Below are positions 9,090 through 15,778 of a stretch of DNA of 34,144 nt, one piece after another. Each line of letters starts with the position of its first letter. Position 1 is the first letter of the stretch. The translations under genes and the position numbers were made by a program. The notes under the pieces are model-generated. The model was not told the DNA's origin, ran no database searches, and saw only the letters and a program-made list of their open reading frames with translations. Origin of the DNA: Methylophaga sp. (GTDB lineage Bacteria; Pseudomonadota; Gammaproteobacteria; Nitrosococcales; Methylophagaceae); assembly GCA_030148085.1 (NCBI GenBank), contig JASBUF010000018.1, forward strand, positions 1 to 34,144, in the 5' to 3' direction.

Positions 9090-9130
9090 ACAGGCCGCTT
9101 ATGTTATTTAGGCGGCCTGTTCTCATTTTT
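9090..9130. terminator. Probable bidirectional intrinsic terminator after yggX
   Basis: ACAGGCCGC (9090-9098) pairs perfectly with GCGGCCTGT (9112-9120) around a 13-nt loop. On the plus strand the T-tract is weak and slightly displaced (TTTTT at 9126-9130). On the minus strand the stem is followed directly by TTTTT (complement of 9086-9090). Confidence 0.6.
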
Positions 9131-9249
9131 GGCCTTCGATCTATGCTCAGTGCCCATCATCATTGGGCTGACAGCTTTTCGTGCTAGCCATTTCCTCATT
9201 TTTTTTCGACACTATCTGAAAAAAAATGTGATTTTGTTGGTCCAAAGTA

Positions 9250-9280
9250 CTGACTTTTTTGCATTTTTTAGGCGTACAAT
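9250..9280 (+). promoter_or_regulatory. Candidate promoter of the cold-shock gene
   Basis: TACAAT (9275-9280) matches the -10 consensus at five of six positions. CTGACT (9250-9255) is a four-of-six -35 but with a long 19-nt spacer. Transcription would start near 9287, giving a leader of about 70 nt, within the range of cold-shock genes. Confidence 0.35.
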
Positions 9281-9356
9281 GCAAAAAGCTTCGTTTGAAG
9301 CAGTGAGTCCGCCAGCGCTGGAAGGCAAAGGCATTGTTTTACGAATTGAGGTTGAT

Positions 9357-9566
9357 ATGGCAGATCAAGTAACAGGAACCGTTAAATGGTTCAATGACGC
9401 TAAGGGATTCGGTTTTATTGAACAGGTCGATGGTCCGGATGTATTCGTCCATCACACCGCGATTAAGTCTGAAGGCTTTAGAACATTGAAAGAAGGACAG
9501 ACAGTGACAATGCAAGTGGTCCAAGGTCAGAAAGGTCCACAGGCGGAAAATGTTGTTCCCGCCTAG
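9357..9566 (+). CDS. Cold-shock domain protein (CspA family)
   Basis: This 69-residue single cold-shock domain is a five-stranded OB-fold that binds single-stranded RNA or DNA and melts RNA structure. Both nucleic-acid binding motifs are intact: RNP1 as KGFGFIEQ and RNP2 as VFVHHTAI, with the family opening [15 protein letters not shown]. The ATG at 9357 is chosen because GAGG (9348-9351) lies 5 nt upstream and because the protein then has the normal length. The upstream continuous frame has no resemblance to a known domain. The gene is monocistronic, with its own promoter candidate and a strong terminator. Which Csp paralogue this is, and whether cold induces it, cannot be read from the sequence. 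Confidence 0.95.
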   Translation: MADQVTGTVKWFNDAKGFGFIEQVDGPDVFVHHTAIKSEGFRTLKEGQTVTMQVVQGQKGPQAENVVPA

Positions 9567-9590
9567 AGCATTGCTCTTATAGAATTCCAG

Positions 9591-9623
9591 GGCCGGTCGG
9601 TGCAAACTGACCGGCCTTTTTTT
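9591..9623 (+). terminator. Intrinsic terminator with GCAA tetraloop after the cold-shock gene
   Basis: GGCCGGTC (9591-9598) pairs with GACCGGCC (9609-9616). The stem extends inward through a G-U, a G-C and a U-A pair to close on a GCAA tetraloop (9602-9605). A run of seven T (9617-9623) follows at once. This is the most canonical terminator in the window. Confidence 0.95.
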
Positions 9624-9641
9624 ATGTCTGCAATCGGGTAG

Positions 9642-10427
9642 TTGGCATTGAAGGTCTTCTCTTTTCGTAATATTCGAATTCTGTTTCTGCTTAGCCTACT
9701 GGCTATCACGCTAATCTATACCCAGGAACAAAAGCTCAGTACAACCTCTTGGTATAAGCCAGTCACCGTGACTATCTTCCCTATTAATGGTGATGGTCAG
9801 ATAGACACTGGCTCATTCATCAATTCACTGGATGTTAACGCTTTTCAGGATATTGATGAGTTCTTCGCCCGGAACAGCCGCGATTATGACCTGATTGCCA
9901 GTCAACCAATACAAACTACTCTAGGCGAAGAAATTCGCGATCTTCCACCACAGCCCCCAAAAGACGCTGGCATGTTGTCGGCAATTCTGTATAGCCTGAA
10001 ACTGCGTTATTGGGCCTATCAACACACACCAGACAACATCTCAAATAAAAACCGTATACGCCTCTACGTGCTTTATCATCAGAGTAGTCAACAAAAAGCG
10101 CTGCCACATTCTCTTGGCTTACAAAAAGGGCTGATAGGCATCGTACATGCATACGCTAATGACAAGTTATCAGGCCAGAATGCCGTGGTGATGGCACATG
10201 AGATCTTGCACACCGTCGGTGCCAGCGATAAATACGACCACCATTTAATGCCCATCTACCCGCATGGCTATGCTGAGCCTGACAGACAGCCGCTGTATCC
10301 ACAACATTTTGCTGAAATCATGGCCGGACGTATGGCCACCAGCGACCATGAAGCAGAAATTCCGACCAGTCTCCGTGCTGTAAAAGTTGGTAATACAACG
10401 GCCAGAGAAGTGAACTGGATTCCGTGA
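9642..10427 (+). CDS. Membrane-anchored zinc-metallopeptidase-like protein of unknown function
   Basis: The product is about 260 residues. An N-terminal hydrophobic helix (IRILFLLSLLAITLIY) follows basic residues, so it is probably an exported or anchored periplasmic protein. The key motif is VMAHEILHTVGASDKYD near residues 183-199: HExxH supplies two zinc ligands and the catalytic glutamate. The following YPHGYAEPDRQPLYPQHFAE contains acidic residues that could give a third ligand. This is a gluzincin/metzincin-like pattern, but I cannot name a peptidase family or substrate. There is no ATG start: TTG at 9642 or TTG at 9648 are possible, and GGG at 9636-9638 is better spaced for 9648. Its TGA overlaps the start of the next gene, so the two are translationally coupled. 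Confidence 0.8.
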   Translation: MALKVFSFRNIRILFLLSLLAITLIYTQEQKLSTTSWYKPVTVTIFPINGDGQIDTGSFINSLDVNAFQDIDEFFARNSRDYDLIASQPIQTTLGEEIRDLPPQPPKDAGMLSAILYSLKLRYWAYQHTPDNISNKNRIRLYVLYHQSSQQKALPHSLGLQKGLIGIVHAYANDKLSGQNAVVMAHEILHTVGASDKYDHHLMPIYPHGYAEPDRQPLYPQHFAEIMAGRMATSDHEAEIPTSLRAVKVGNTTAREVNWIP

Positions 10428-10870
10428 TGGCACTCAATCCGGCCCGCTTTATCCAACAACATCAGTCCGGCATTTTGTCGACCCATTCGCAGCGTTACCC
10501 CGGTTTTCCATTTGGTTCAGTCGTGCCCTACGTGATTTCACCGTCAGGCCAGATTGCCATCTTTATCAGTCACCTGGCAGAGCATACAAAAAATATTCTT
10601 AGCGATAACAAGGTGGCTCTCACCATCAGTGAAGCCGACAACAACCCGGTCGCTCAGGCACGTATAACGCTGTTAGCTCATGCAGTCATCAGTCAGCGGC
10701 AGGAACAGCTTCGCGCGCTCTATCAACAACAATTTCCAGATGCCGACACCATTCTCAGCTTGGGTGGCTTTCAGTTTTTTGAACTGGAACTTATCGCTGT
10801 CAGGCTGATTGCCGGTTTCGGCGAAATTAGCTGGCTGAGTCCCGAGCAGCTCACTTTACAAAAGTATTAA
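10427..10870 (+). CDS. Short HugZ-like pyridoxamine 5'-phosphate oxidase-fold protein
   Basis: This is a 147-residue split-barrel (PPOX/FMN-binding fold) protein resembling the N-terminal domain of HugZ haem-utilisation proteins: NPARFIQQHQSGILSTHS, then FPFGSVVPYVISPSGQIAIF, SHLAEHTKNI, VALTISEA and later GGFQFFELELIAVRLIAGFG. It lacks the C-terminal DUF2470 domain that in larger HugZ proteins helps bind haem, so haem handling is unproven. Flavin binding is possible but the residues are not diagnostic. The ATG at 10427 overlaps the upstream stop (TGATG). A GTG at 10424 is an alternative start. Overlap with a metallopeptidase-like gene implies co-expression, for reasons unknown. Confidence 0.82.
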   Translation: MALNPARFIQQHQSGILSTHSQRYPGFPFGSVVPYVISPSGQIAIFISHLAEHTKNILSDNKVALTISEADNNPVAQARITLLAHAVISQRQEQLRALYQQQFPDADTILSLGGFQFFELELIAVRLIAGFGEISWLSPEQLTLQKY

Positions 10871-10949
10871 TCACTTGACTGCGCCTCAGCATCAGCGACA
10901 ATGAGCTTCTAGCTTGTCAAACCATCAAGTTCGGATAAAGGATGTCGTG

Positions 10950-11699
10950 ATGAAAGCCAAAACTTTTGTGACAGCAATCGTTCTCAGCCAATGCCTGCTC
11001 ATCAGTCAGGCACAAGCCGACTGGGGTGCCGTGCTGAACGATTTAAAACAAGCAGGCAAAACATTACTGCCGGGCGCCGAAGAACAAAGCAGCCTTGATA
11101 CTGGCACCGTGATCTCAGGCCTGAAAGAAGCACTCAGCATCGGCAGTGAACGCGCTATTGATACTATCAGCCAAACCAATGGCTACCTCGGCAATCCATC
11201 AATTCGTATTCCCCTGCCCCCACAAGTAGAAAAAGTCGGCAAACTGATGCGTCAGTTCGGTATGAGTGATCTGGCCGATAATTTTGAAACCAGTATGAAC
11301 CGTGCTGCGGAGCAAGCCGCGCCAGAAGCTACCAGCATCGTGATCGATGCCATAAAGAACATGAGCTTCGACGATGCCCGTAAGATTCTGAATGGACCGA
11401 ATGATGCGGCAACCCAGTACTTTCGTGAGCAAACCAGTGATCGTCTGACCCAGTTATTTCGCCCCAGTATCGAAAAATCGCTGGATCAGGTGGGCTCCAC
11501 CCGCTACTACAATCAACTAACTGATCAGGTTGCCAGCGTGCCGATGGTAGGTGAAAACATTAACCTTGATCTGCCGGATTACGTGACGGATAAAGCACTG
11601 GAAGGCCTGTTCGCCATGATCGCCGTAGAAGAGAAGAAAATCCGTGAAAATCCAGCAGCAAGAACCACTGAACTGCTGAAAAAAGTATTCACTCAGTAA
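10950..11699 (+). CDS. DUF4197 family exported protein
   Basis: This is a 249-residue protein with a clear Sec signal peptide (KAKTFVTAIVLSQCLLISQAQA, cleavage after AQA), so it is periplasmic. The mature part is mostly helical and carries the features I associate with DUF4197: GLKEALSIGSERAI, GYLGNPSIRIPLP, FDDARKILNGPNDAATQYFR and the C-terminal ALEGLFAMIAVEEKKIRENP. No function is known for the family. The ATG at 10950 is chosen because AAAGGA (10937-10942) lies 7 nt upstream and the signal peptide starts there. A TTG at 10914 would add an improbable extension. The gap of 79 nt from the HugZ-like gene permits but does not prove co-transcription. Confidence 0.9.
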   Translation: MKAKTFVTAIVLSQCLLISQAQADWGAVLNDLKQAGKTLLPGAEEQSSLDTGTVISGLKEALSIGSERAIDTISQTNGYLGNPSIRIPLPPQVEKVGKLMRQFGMSDLADNFETSMNRAAEQAAPEATSIVIDAIKNMSFDDARKILNGPNDAATQYFREQTSDRLTQLFRPSIEKSLDQVGSTRYYNQLTDQVASVPMVGENINLDLPDYVTDKALEGLFAMIAVEEKKIRENPAARTTELLKKVFTQ

Positions 11700-11771
11700 T
11701 CCGCCTTCACGCTACTCATTAGTAGCTGAATGTAATAACATAATGCCCGCACAAATAATAAAGGAATTACC

Positions 11772-12536
11772 ATGGCTTCATCGCACAAATTGAACCTTGC
11801 CAGTCAGGGTACGTCACTGAAAGCCCTGTTCAGTGGCTACCTGATCGTTGTCGCTGTCGGTTATCTGATGGCACTGGTACAAATTCAGTTAACCCACGGC
11901 CTTGCTGATGGCGAATATGGCCTGTCGGTCGATGACATTGTTTACAGCTATTACGGCAACCGCAGTGGTTCGCTGCTGGAAAACAAACTGCACGGCTCGA
12001 TGAAGCCCATGGCTAGTGATGAAGAACGTGCGGCAATTATCACCTGGATTCATCAAGGTGCCAGCGAAGACGTTTACGAAAGCAGTGGAATTGAGCAAAT
12101 CTTCGAAACCAAATGTATCGCATGCCATAACGCCGATTCCGGCATGCCGATTCCTGATTACACCGAGTTCAAAAACATTAAGGATCGTGCTCTGGTTGAT
12201 ACCGGCGCCAGTATCTCCGCCCTGGCTCGCGTGTCACACATTCATTTGTTTGGCATTGCCTTTATCTTCATGTTCGTCGGCCTGATTTTCAGTCTGGCAG
12301 CAGGTGTGCCGAAACCACTCAAAGTGATTGCAATTGTCACTCCATATGCATTCCTGCTGGTTGATATCGCTTCTTGGTGGTTGACCAAGCTGAATCCAAA
12401 CTTCGCCTGGCTGGTCATTGTTGCCGGTGGTTCGATGGCGCTGTCATTTGCTTTTATGTGGCTGGTGTCAATGTACGAAATGTGGGTTCTGCCTCGCCTG
12501 CGTCAGGATGACCGTGACGCCTTACTGGACGAGTAA
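11772..12536 (+). CDS. Multi-pass membrane protein with one c-type haem site (CxxCH)
   Basis: This is a 254-residue protein. One N-terminal membrane helix (about 18-40) is followed by a region of about 110 residues with a single haem-c attachment motif CIACH (Cys115, Cys118, His119), placing that region in the periplasm. Three or four further helices fill residues 155-235. A methionine a few residues later (ADSGMPIPDY) could be the second axial ligand. Histidines at the start of the second helix (ARVSHIHLFGIAF) might bind another cofactor. The ATG has an excellent AAGGA site. It is therefore a membrane cytochrome with a probable electron-transfer or redox-sensing role, but I cannot name its family. 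A strong terminator closes the unit. Confidence 0.88.
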   Translation: MASSHKLNLASQGTSLKALFSGYLIVVAVGYLMALVQIQLTHGLADGEYGLSVDDIVYSYYGNRSGSLLENKLHGSMKPMASDEERAAIITWIHQGASEDVYESSGIEQIFETKCIACHNADSGMPIPDYTEFKNIKDRALVDTGASISALARVSHIHLFGIAFIFMFVGLIFSLAAGVPKPLKVIAIVTPYAFLLVDIASWWLTKLNPNFAWLVIVAGGSMALSFAFMWLVSMYEMWVLPRLRQDDRDALLDE

Positions 12537-12556
12537 GGACGCACCTTGCTGAACCT

Positions 12557-12589
12557 AAAAGCCATTGCCGAAAGACAATGGCTTTTTTT
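12557..12589 (+). terminator. Intrinsic terminator after the membrane cytochrome
   Basis: GCCATTG (12561-12567) pairs perfectly with CAATGGC (12576-12582) around an 8-nt loop. AAAA before the stem can pair with the seven-T run after it (12583-12589). Confidence 0.93.
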
Positions 12590-12722
12590 ATGGCTGTCAC
12601 TTTGCTTTATTGATGCAGGTCATAAACCACGCTCCTTTTTTACTTTGCTACCTAATTCAATTGGATTTTTTGTGTGTCATGCCGTAAAAGAAAGATGACG
12701 GTTCTCAATCAAGGAGCATGAT

Positions 12723-15700
12723 GTGGATAGTCTGTGGCTGCTGTTCTCAGCATTTCTGGTATTTACCATGCAGGCCGGTTTCCTCTGTTTGGAAAGTGGG
12801 CTGGTCAGAAGCAAAAACAGCATTAACGTTGCCGCCAAGAATATCACTGACTTCACGCTCTCCAGCGCCATATTCTGGTTAGTCGGCTTCGGCCTGATGT
12901 TTGGTCAAAGCTCAACCGGATGGTTTGGCACCAGTGAGTTCTTTTTCGGTAGCAACAACACAAGCTCAGACACCCTGATCATCTTTTTTCTTTTCCAGAT
13001 GATGTTCTGCGGTACCGCGGCTACGCTGGTATCGGGCGCGGTAGCAGAAAGAACCCGCTACGTCGGTTATGTCATCATCACCGTAGTCATTACCTTGTTA
13101 ATTTACCCGGTAGTGGGCCACTGGGCCTGGGCAGGTATTCTTTCCGGCAACCCAGCAGGTTGGCTTGAAAAGCTGGGCTTTATCGATTTCGCGGGTTCAA
13201 CCATTGTCCACTCCGTTGGAGGCTGGGTCGCATTAGCCGCCATTCTGGTTATTGGTCCAAGAATTGGGCGTTATGATATATCCGATCGACGCATACCTGG
13301 CAGTAACCTCCCGTTGGCCGTGTTGGGCGGTTTGATTATCTGGTTTGGCTGGTTTGGCTTTAATGGCGGCAGTACCCTGGCCTGGAATGCTTCTGTACCC
13401 GGCATCATACTGAACACGGTGTTGGCTGCTACTTGGGGAGCAATTGCCACCACGCTTCTGAAATACCTGATCGATGGCTATATTGATGTTTTGATGATAA
13501 TCAACGGCGCACTGGGCGGTCTTGTTTCGATAACAGCAAACTGTCATATCGTCACCCCACTTGATGCCATGTTGATCGGTATCGTCGGCGGCATCATTGT
13601 GTTCTATGGCGAACGTCTACTGGAATGGAAAAAAATCGATGATGCGATTGGTGTCGTGCCCGTTCACCTGTTCGCCGGTATCTGGGGCACACTTGCCGTA
13701 GCCTTATTCGGCAACCCTGAAAAAATCGGTGCCAGCTTCACACTACTGGATCAGTTGTGGGTTCAAGGCCTCGGCATTGCCAGTATTGGCCTGTACAGCT
13801 TTACCACATCGTATGTCCTGTTTCGGCTGATTAACCGGTTTTATGCGCTGAGAATCGATGCCCAGTCTGAACTGATTGGTCTCAATGTGGCTGAGCATCG
13901 GGTCAGCACCGAGGTATTTGATTTGCTTGCTGCAATGCAGCATCAGCATCAGAAGTCAGACTTTTCATCCCGGGTCCCAGTAGAGCCGTTCACCGAAGTC
14001 GGCCAGATTGCGCAGCAATACAATCAGGTCATCGACAAGGTTAACGAGGAAATTGAACAACGCGATCAGGCATTCAATGCGTTCAAACAGAGTGAGTTCC
14101 GCAAAGGCGCTATTTTGCAGGCAGCCATGGATTGCATAGTCACTATCAATCAGCGCGGTGAAATCATTGAGTTTAATCCCGCCGCTGAACAATGTTTCGG
14201 TATGTCACGAAAATCCGTGCTGGGGCAAAATTTCATTAATTTATTTATATCCCAAGGCTCAAGGACGGCGGCGATGAGCAGTCTTTCGCAGGGCTTTGTA
14301 GTCGGTGATGGCTTAGTCTTAAAACGCCAGAATATTGCCGAACTCTCGCGTAGTGATGGTGAGGAGTTTCCAGCCGAAGTGGTGATTACCCAAACCACGG
14401 ATACCAATCAGCCTCTGGTTGAATACACCCTGCATATCCGCGATATCACCAGGCAGATCAAACTTCAGACCCGACTCAAGCAATTGGCATACAATGATCC
14501 GTTGACTGGACTCTACAACAGAACTTACTTCCTGATTAACCTCCGGCAGCGTATTGAGTTTCACACTGAAAATCCCGGTTCAGTGATTCTGATGTTCCTG
14601 GACTTGGATCAATTTAAAAAGATTAATGACAACCTCGGTCACAAGGCAGGCGATGAGCTGCTGTGTGAAGTCGCCAGACGGCTGACCCGCGTCACCAGAG
14701 AAATGGATATGGTCGGACGCTGGGGTGGCGATGAGTTTGTCATCGTCCTCTCTGGCAGCGTCACTCAGCATGATGCTGAAATGAAAGCCAAGCAGATACT
14801 GGAAACCATGCAGCAGCCGGTACAACTCAGCAAAGAAAGCCTAGTGGTTAAAACCAGTATTGGTATCGCCATATCACAACAGGGCGAAATCAATTCTGAA
14901 CAACTGATGCAGCGGGCAGACATTGCGATGTACCGGGCGAAACAAGCTGGTCGCAACACCTATCGCGTATTTATCGAGGAAATGAGTGAGAAAACCAAGC
15001 ATCAGTTCGAATTGGAAAACGCCCTGCCTGAAGCCATTAAGCACGGACAACTGGAGCTTTTTTATCAGCCCAAAGTGTCGGTTTCAACCAGTGAAGTGGT
15101 CGGCTTTGAAGCCTTAATTCGCTGGCAGCACCCGGAACAAGGCCTGATTATGCCCGGCGATTTCATTCCGCTCGTGGATGAGACGGATCTCATCATTGAT
15201 GTCGGTGAGTGGGTGATAAAAACCGTCGTCAGGCAGTTGGCCGAATGGCGAGAAAAAGGAGCGACCCTGTTACCAGTTGCCATCAATATCTCAGGGCACC
15301 ATCTGCACTCAGCGACGCTCCCAACCTTTGTAGAGCAGTTGCTCGCTGATTATGACCTCAGTGGTGAATTACTTGAGTTTGAAATTACCGAAGGCGTTCT
15401 TACCGGTCACACAGAGGAAAGTCTCAACGCCATGACAGTGCTGAAAAAAACCGGCATCCGACTCTCCATTGATGACTTCGGTACCGGCTATTCATCGCTG
15501 AGTTACCTGAAAAAATTTCCTGTCGACATAGTCAAGATTGATCAGGTATTTATCCGAGAATGTCAGCTCAACCGTGAAGATGCCGCCATCTGTAAAGCCA
15601 TCATCACTTTGGGTAAAAGTCTGGGCCTGCTGATCATCGCGGAAGGAGTTGAAACCGAGGAACAGCTCGGCTTCCTTAAACTCAATCAATGCGATATTTA

Positions 15701-15776
15701 TCAGGGCTATTACTTCAGCCGCCCTGTACCTGTAGCCAACATCCCCTTACTAATGGAGCAGAGATTACCGGCTTAA
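12723..15776 (+). CDS. Ammonium transporter fused to HAMP-like, PAS, GGDEF and EAL domains
   Basis: This single 1017-residue protein joins an Amt/Rh channel to c-di-GMP turnover domains. Residues 1 to about 375 form the Amt domain, opening LFSAFLVFTMQAGFLCLESG and keeping both pore histidines: His163 (DFAGSTIVHSVGGW) and His315 (VPVHLFAGIWG). Residues 390-445 look HAMP-like (DFSSRVPVEPFTEVGQIAQQ). A PAS domain spans about 460-580. The GGDEF domain (585-750) has an intact GGDEF (668-672) and an RxxD inhibitory site (659-662). The EAL domain (765-1010) keeps EAL (796-798), NIS, EITEG, DDFGTGYSS (from 917) and AEGVE. Both enzymatic halves therefore look active. The GTG start lies 6 nt after AAGGAG. 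It is probably a sensor converting ammonium binding or flux into c-di-GMP change. Its stop is 2 bp from the convergent uup stop. Confidence 0.96.
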   Translation: MDSLWLLFSAFLVFTMQAGFLCLESGLVRSKNSINVAAKNITDFTLSSAIFWLVGFGLMFGQSSTGWFGTSEFFFGSNNTSSDTLIIFFLFQMMFCGTAATLVSGAVAERTRYVGYVIITVVITLLIYPVVGHWAWAGILSGNPAGWLEKLGFIDFAGSTIVHSVGGWVALAAILVIGPRIGRYDISDRRIPGSNLPLAVLGGLIIWFGWFGFNGGSTLAWNASVPGIILNTVLAATWGAIATTLLKYLIDGYIDVLMIINGALGGLVSITANCHIVTPLDAMLIGIVGGIIVFYGERLLEWKKIDDAIGVVPVHLFAGIWGTLAVALFGNPEKIGASFTLLDQLWVQGLGIASIGLYSFTTSYVLFRLINRFYALRIDAQSELIGLNVAEHRVSTEVFDLLAAMQHQHQKSDFSSRVPVEPFTEVGQIAQQYNQVIDKVNEEIEQRDQAFNAFKQSEFRKGAILQAAMDCIVTINQRGEIIEFNPAAEQCFGMSRKSVLGQNFINLFISQGSRTAAMSSLSQGFVVGDGLVLKRQNIAELSRSDGEEFPAEVVITQTTDTNQPLVEYTLHIRDITRQIKLQTRLKQLAYNDPLTGLYNRTYFLINLRQRIEFHTENPGSVILMFLDLDQFKKINDNLGHKAGDELLCEVARRLTRVTREMDMVGRWGGDEFVIVLSGSVTQHDAEMKAKQILETMQQPVQLSKESLVVKTSIGIAISQQGEINSEQLMQRADIAMYRAKQAGRNTYRVFIEEMSEKTKHQFELENALPEAIKHGQLELFYQPKVSVSTSEVVGFEALIRWQHPEQGLIMPGDFIPLVDETDLIIDVGEWVIKTVVRQLAEWREKGATLLPVAINISGHHLHSATLPTFVEQLLADYDLSGELLEFEITEGVLTGHTEESLNAMTVLKKTGIRLSIDDFGTGYSSLSYLKKFPVDIVKIDQVFIRECQLNREDAAICKAIITLGKSLGLLIIAEGVETEEQLGFLKLNQCDIYQGYYFSRPVPVANIPLLMEQRLPA

Positions 15777-15778
15777 CA

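Larger units (their letters stand above)
9044..9356 (+). other. 313-bp gap: yggX terminator, near-palindrome, csp promoter and leader
   Basis: No convincing gene lies here. In order it holds a 22-bp near-palindrome (9058-9079), a probable bidirectional terminator (9090-9130), about 110 bp with nothing I can name, a candidate promoter (9250-9280), and a leader of roughly 70 nt. The leader has a 5-bp hairpin (GCTTC 9288-9292 with GAAGC 9297-9301) before the cold-shock gene. A frame continuous with the csp gene runs back to 9069, but it crosses the terminator and resembles no protein I know. Confidence 0.6.

Noticed and set aside
9069-9356. N-terminal extension of the cold-shock protein
   Set aside because: The frame crosses a terminator and a promoter candidate and resembles no domain. 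The 69-residue protein from 9357 is complete and has its own ribosome binding site.
11711-11726. GCTACT/AGTAGC hairpin before the membrane cytochrome
   Set aside because: It has a six-bp stem with no T-run and no promoter context, which could easily be chance.
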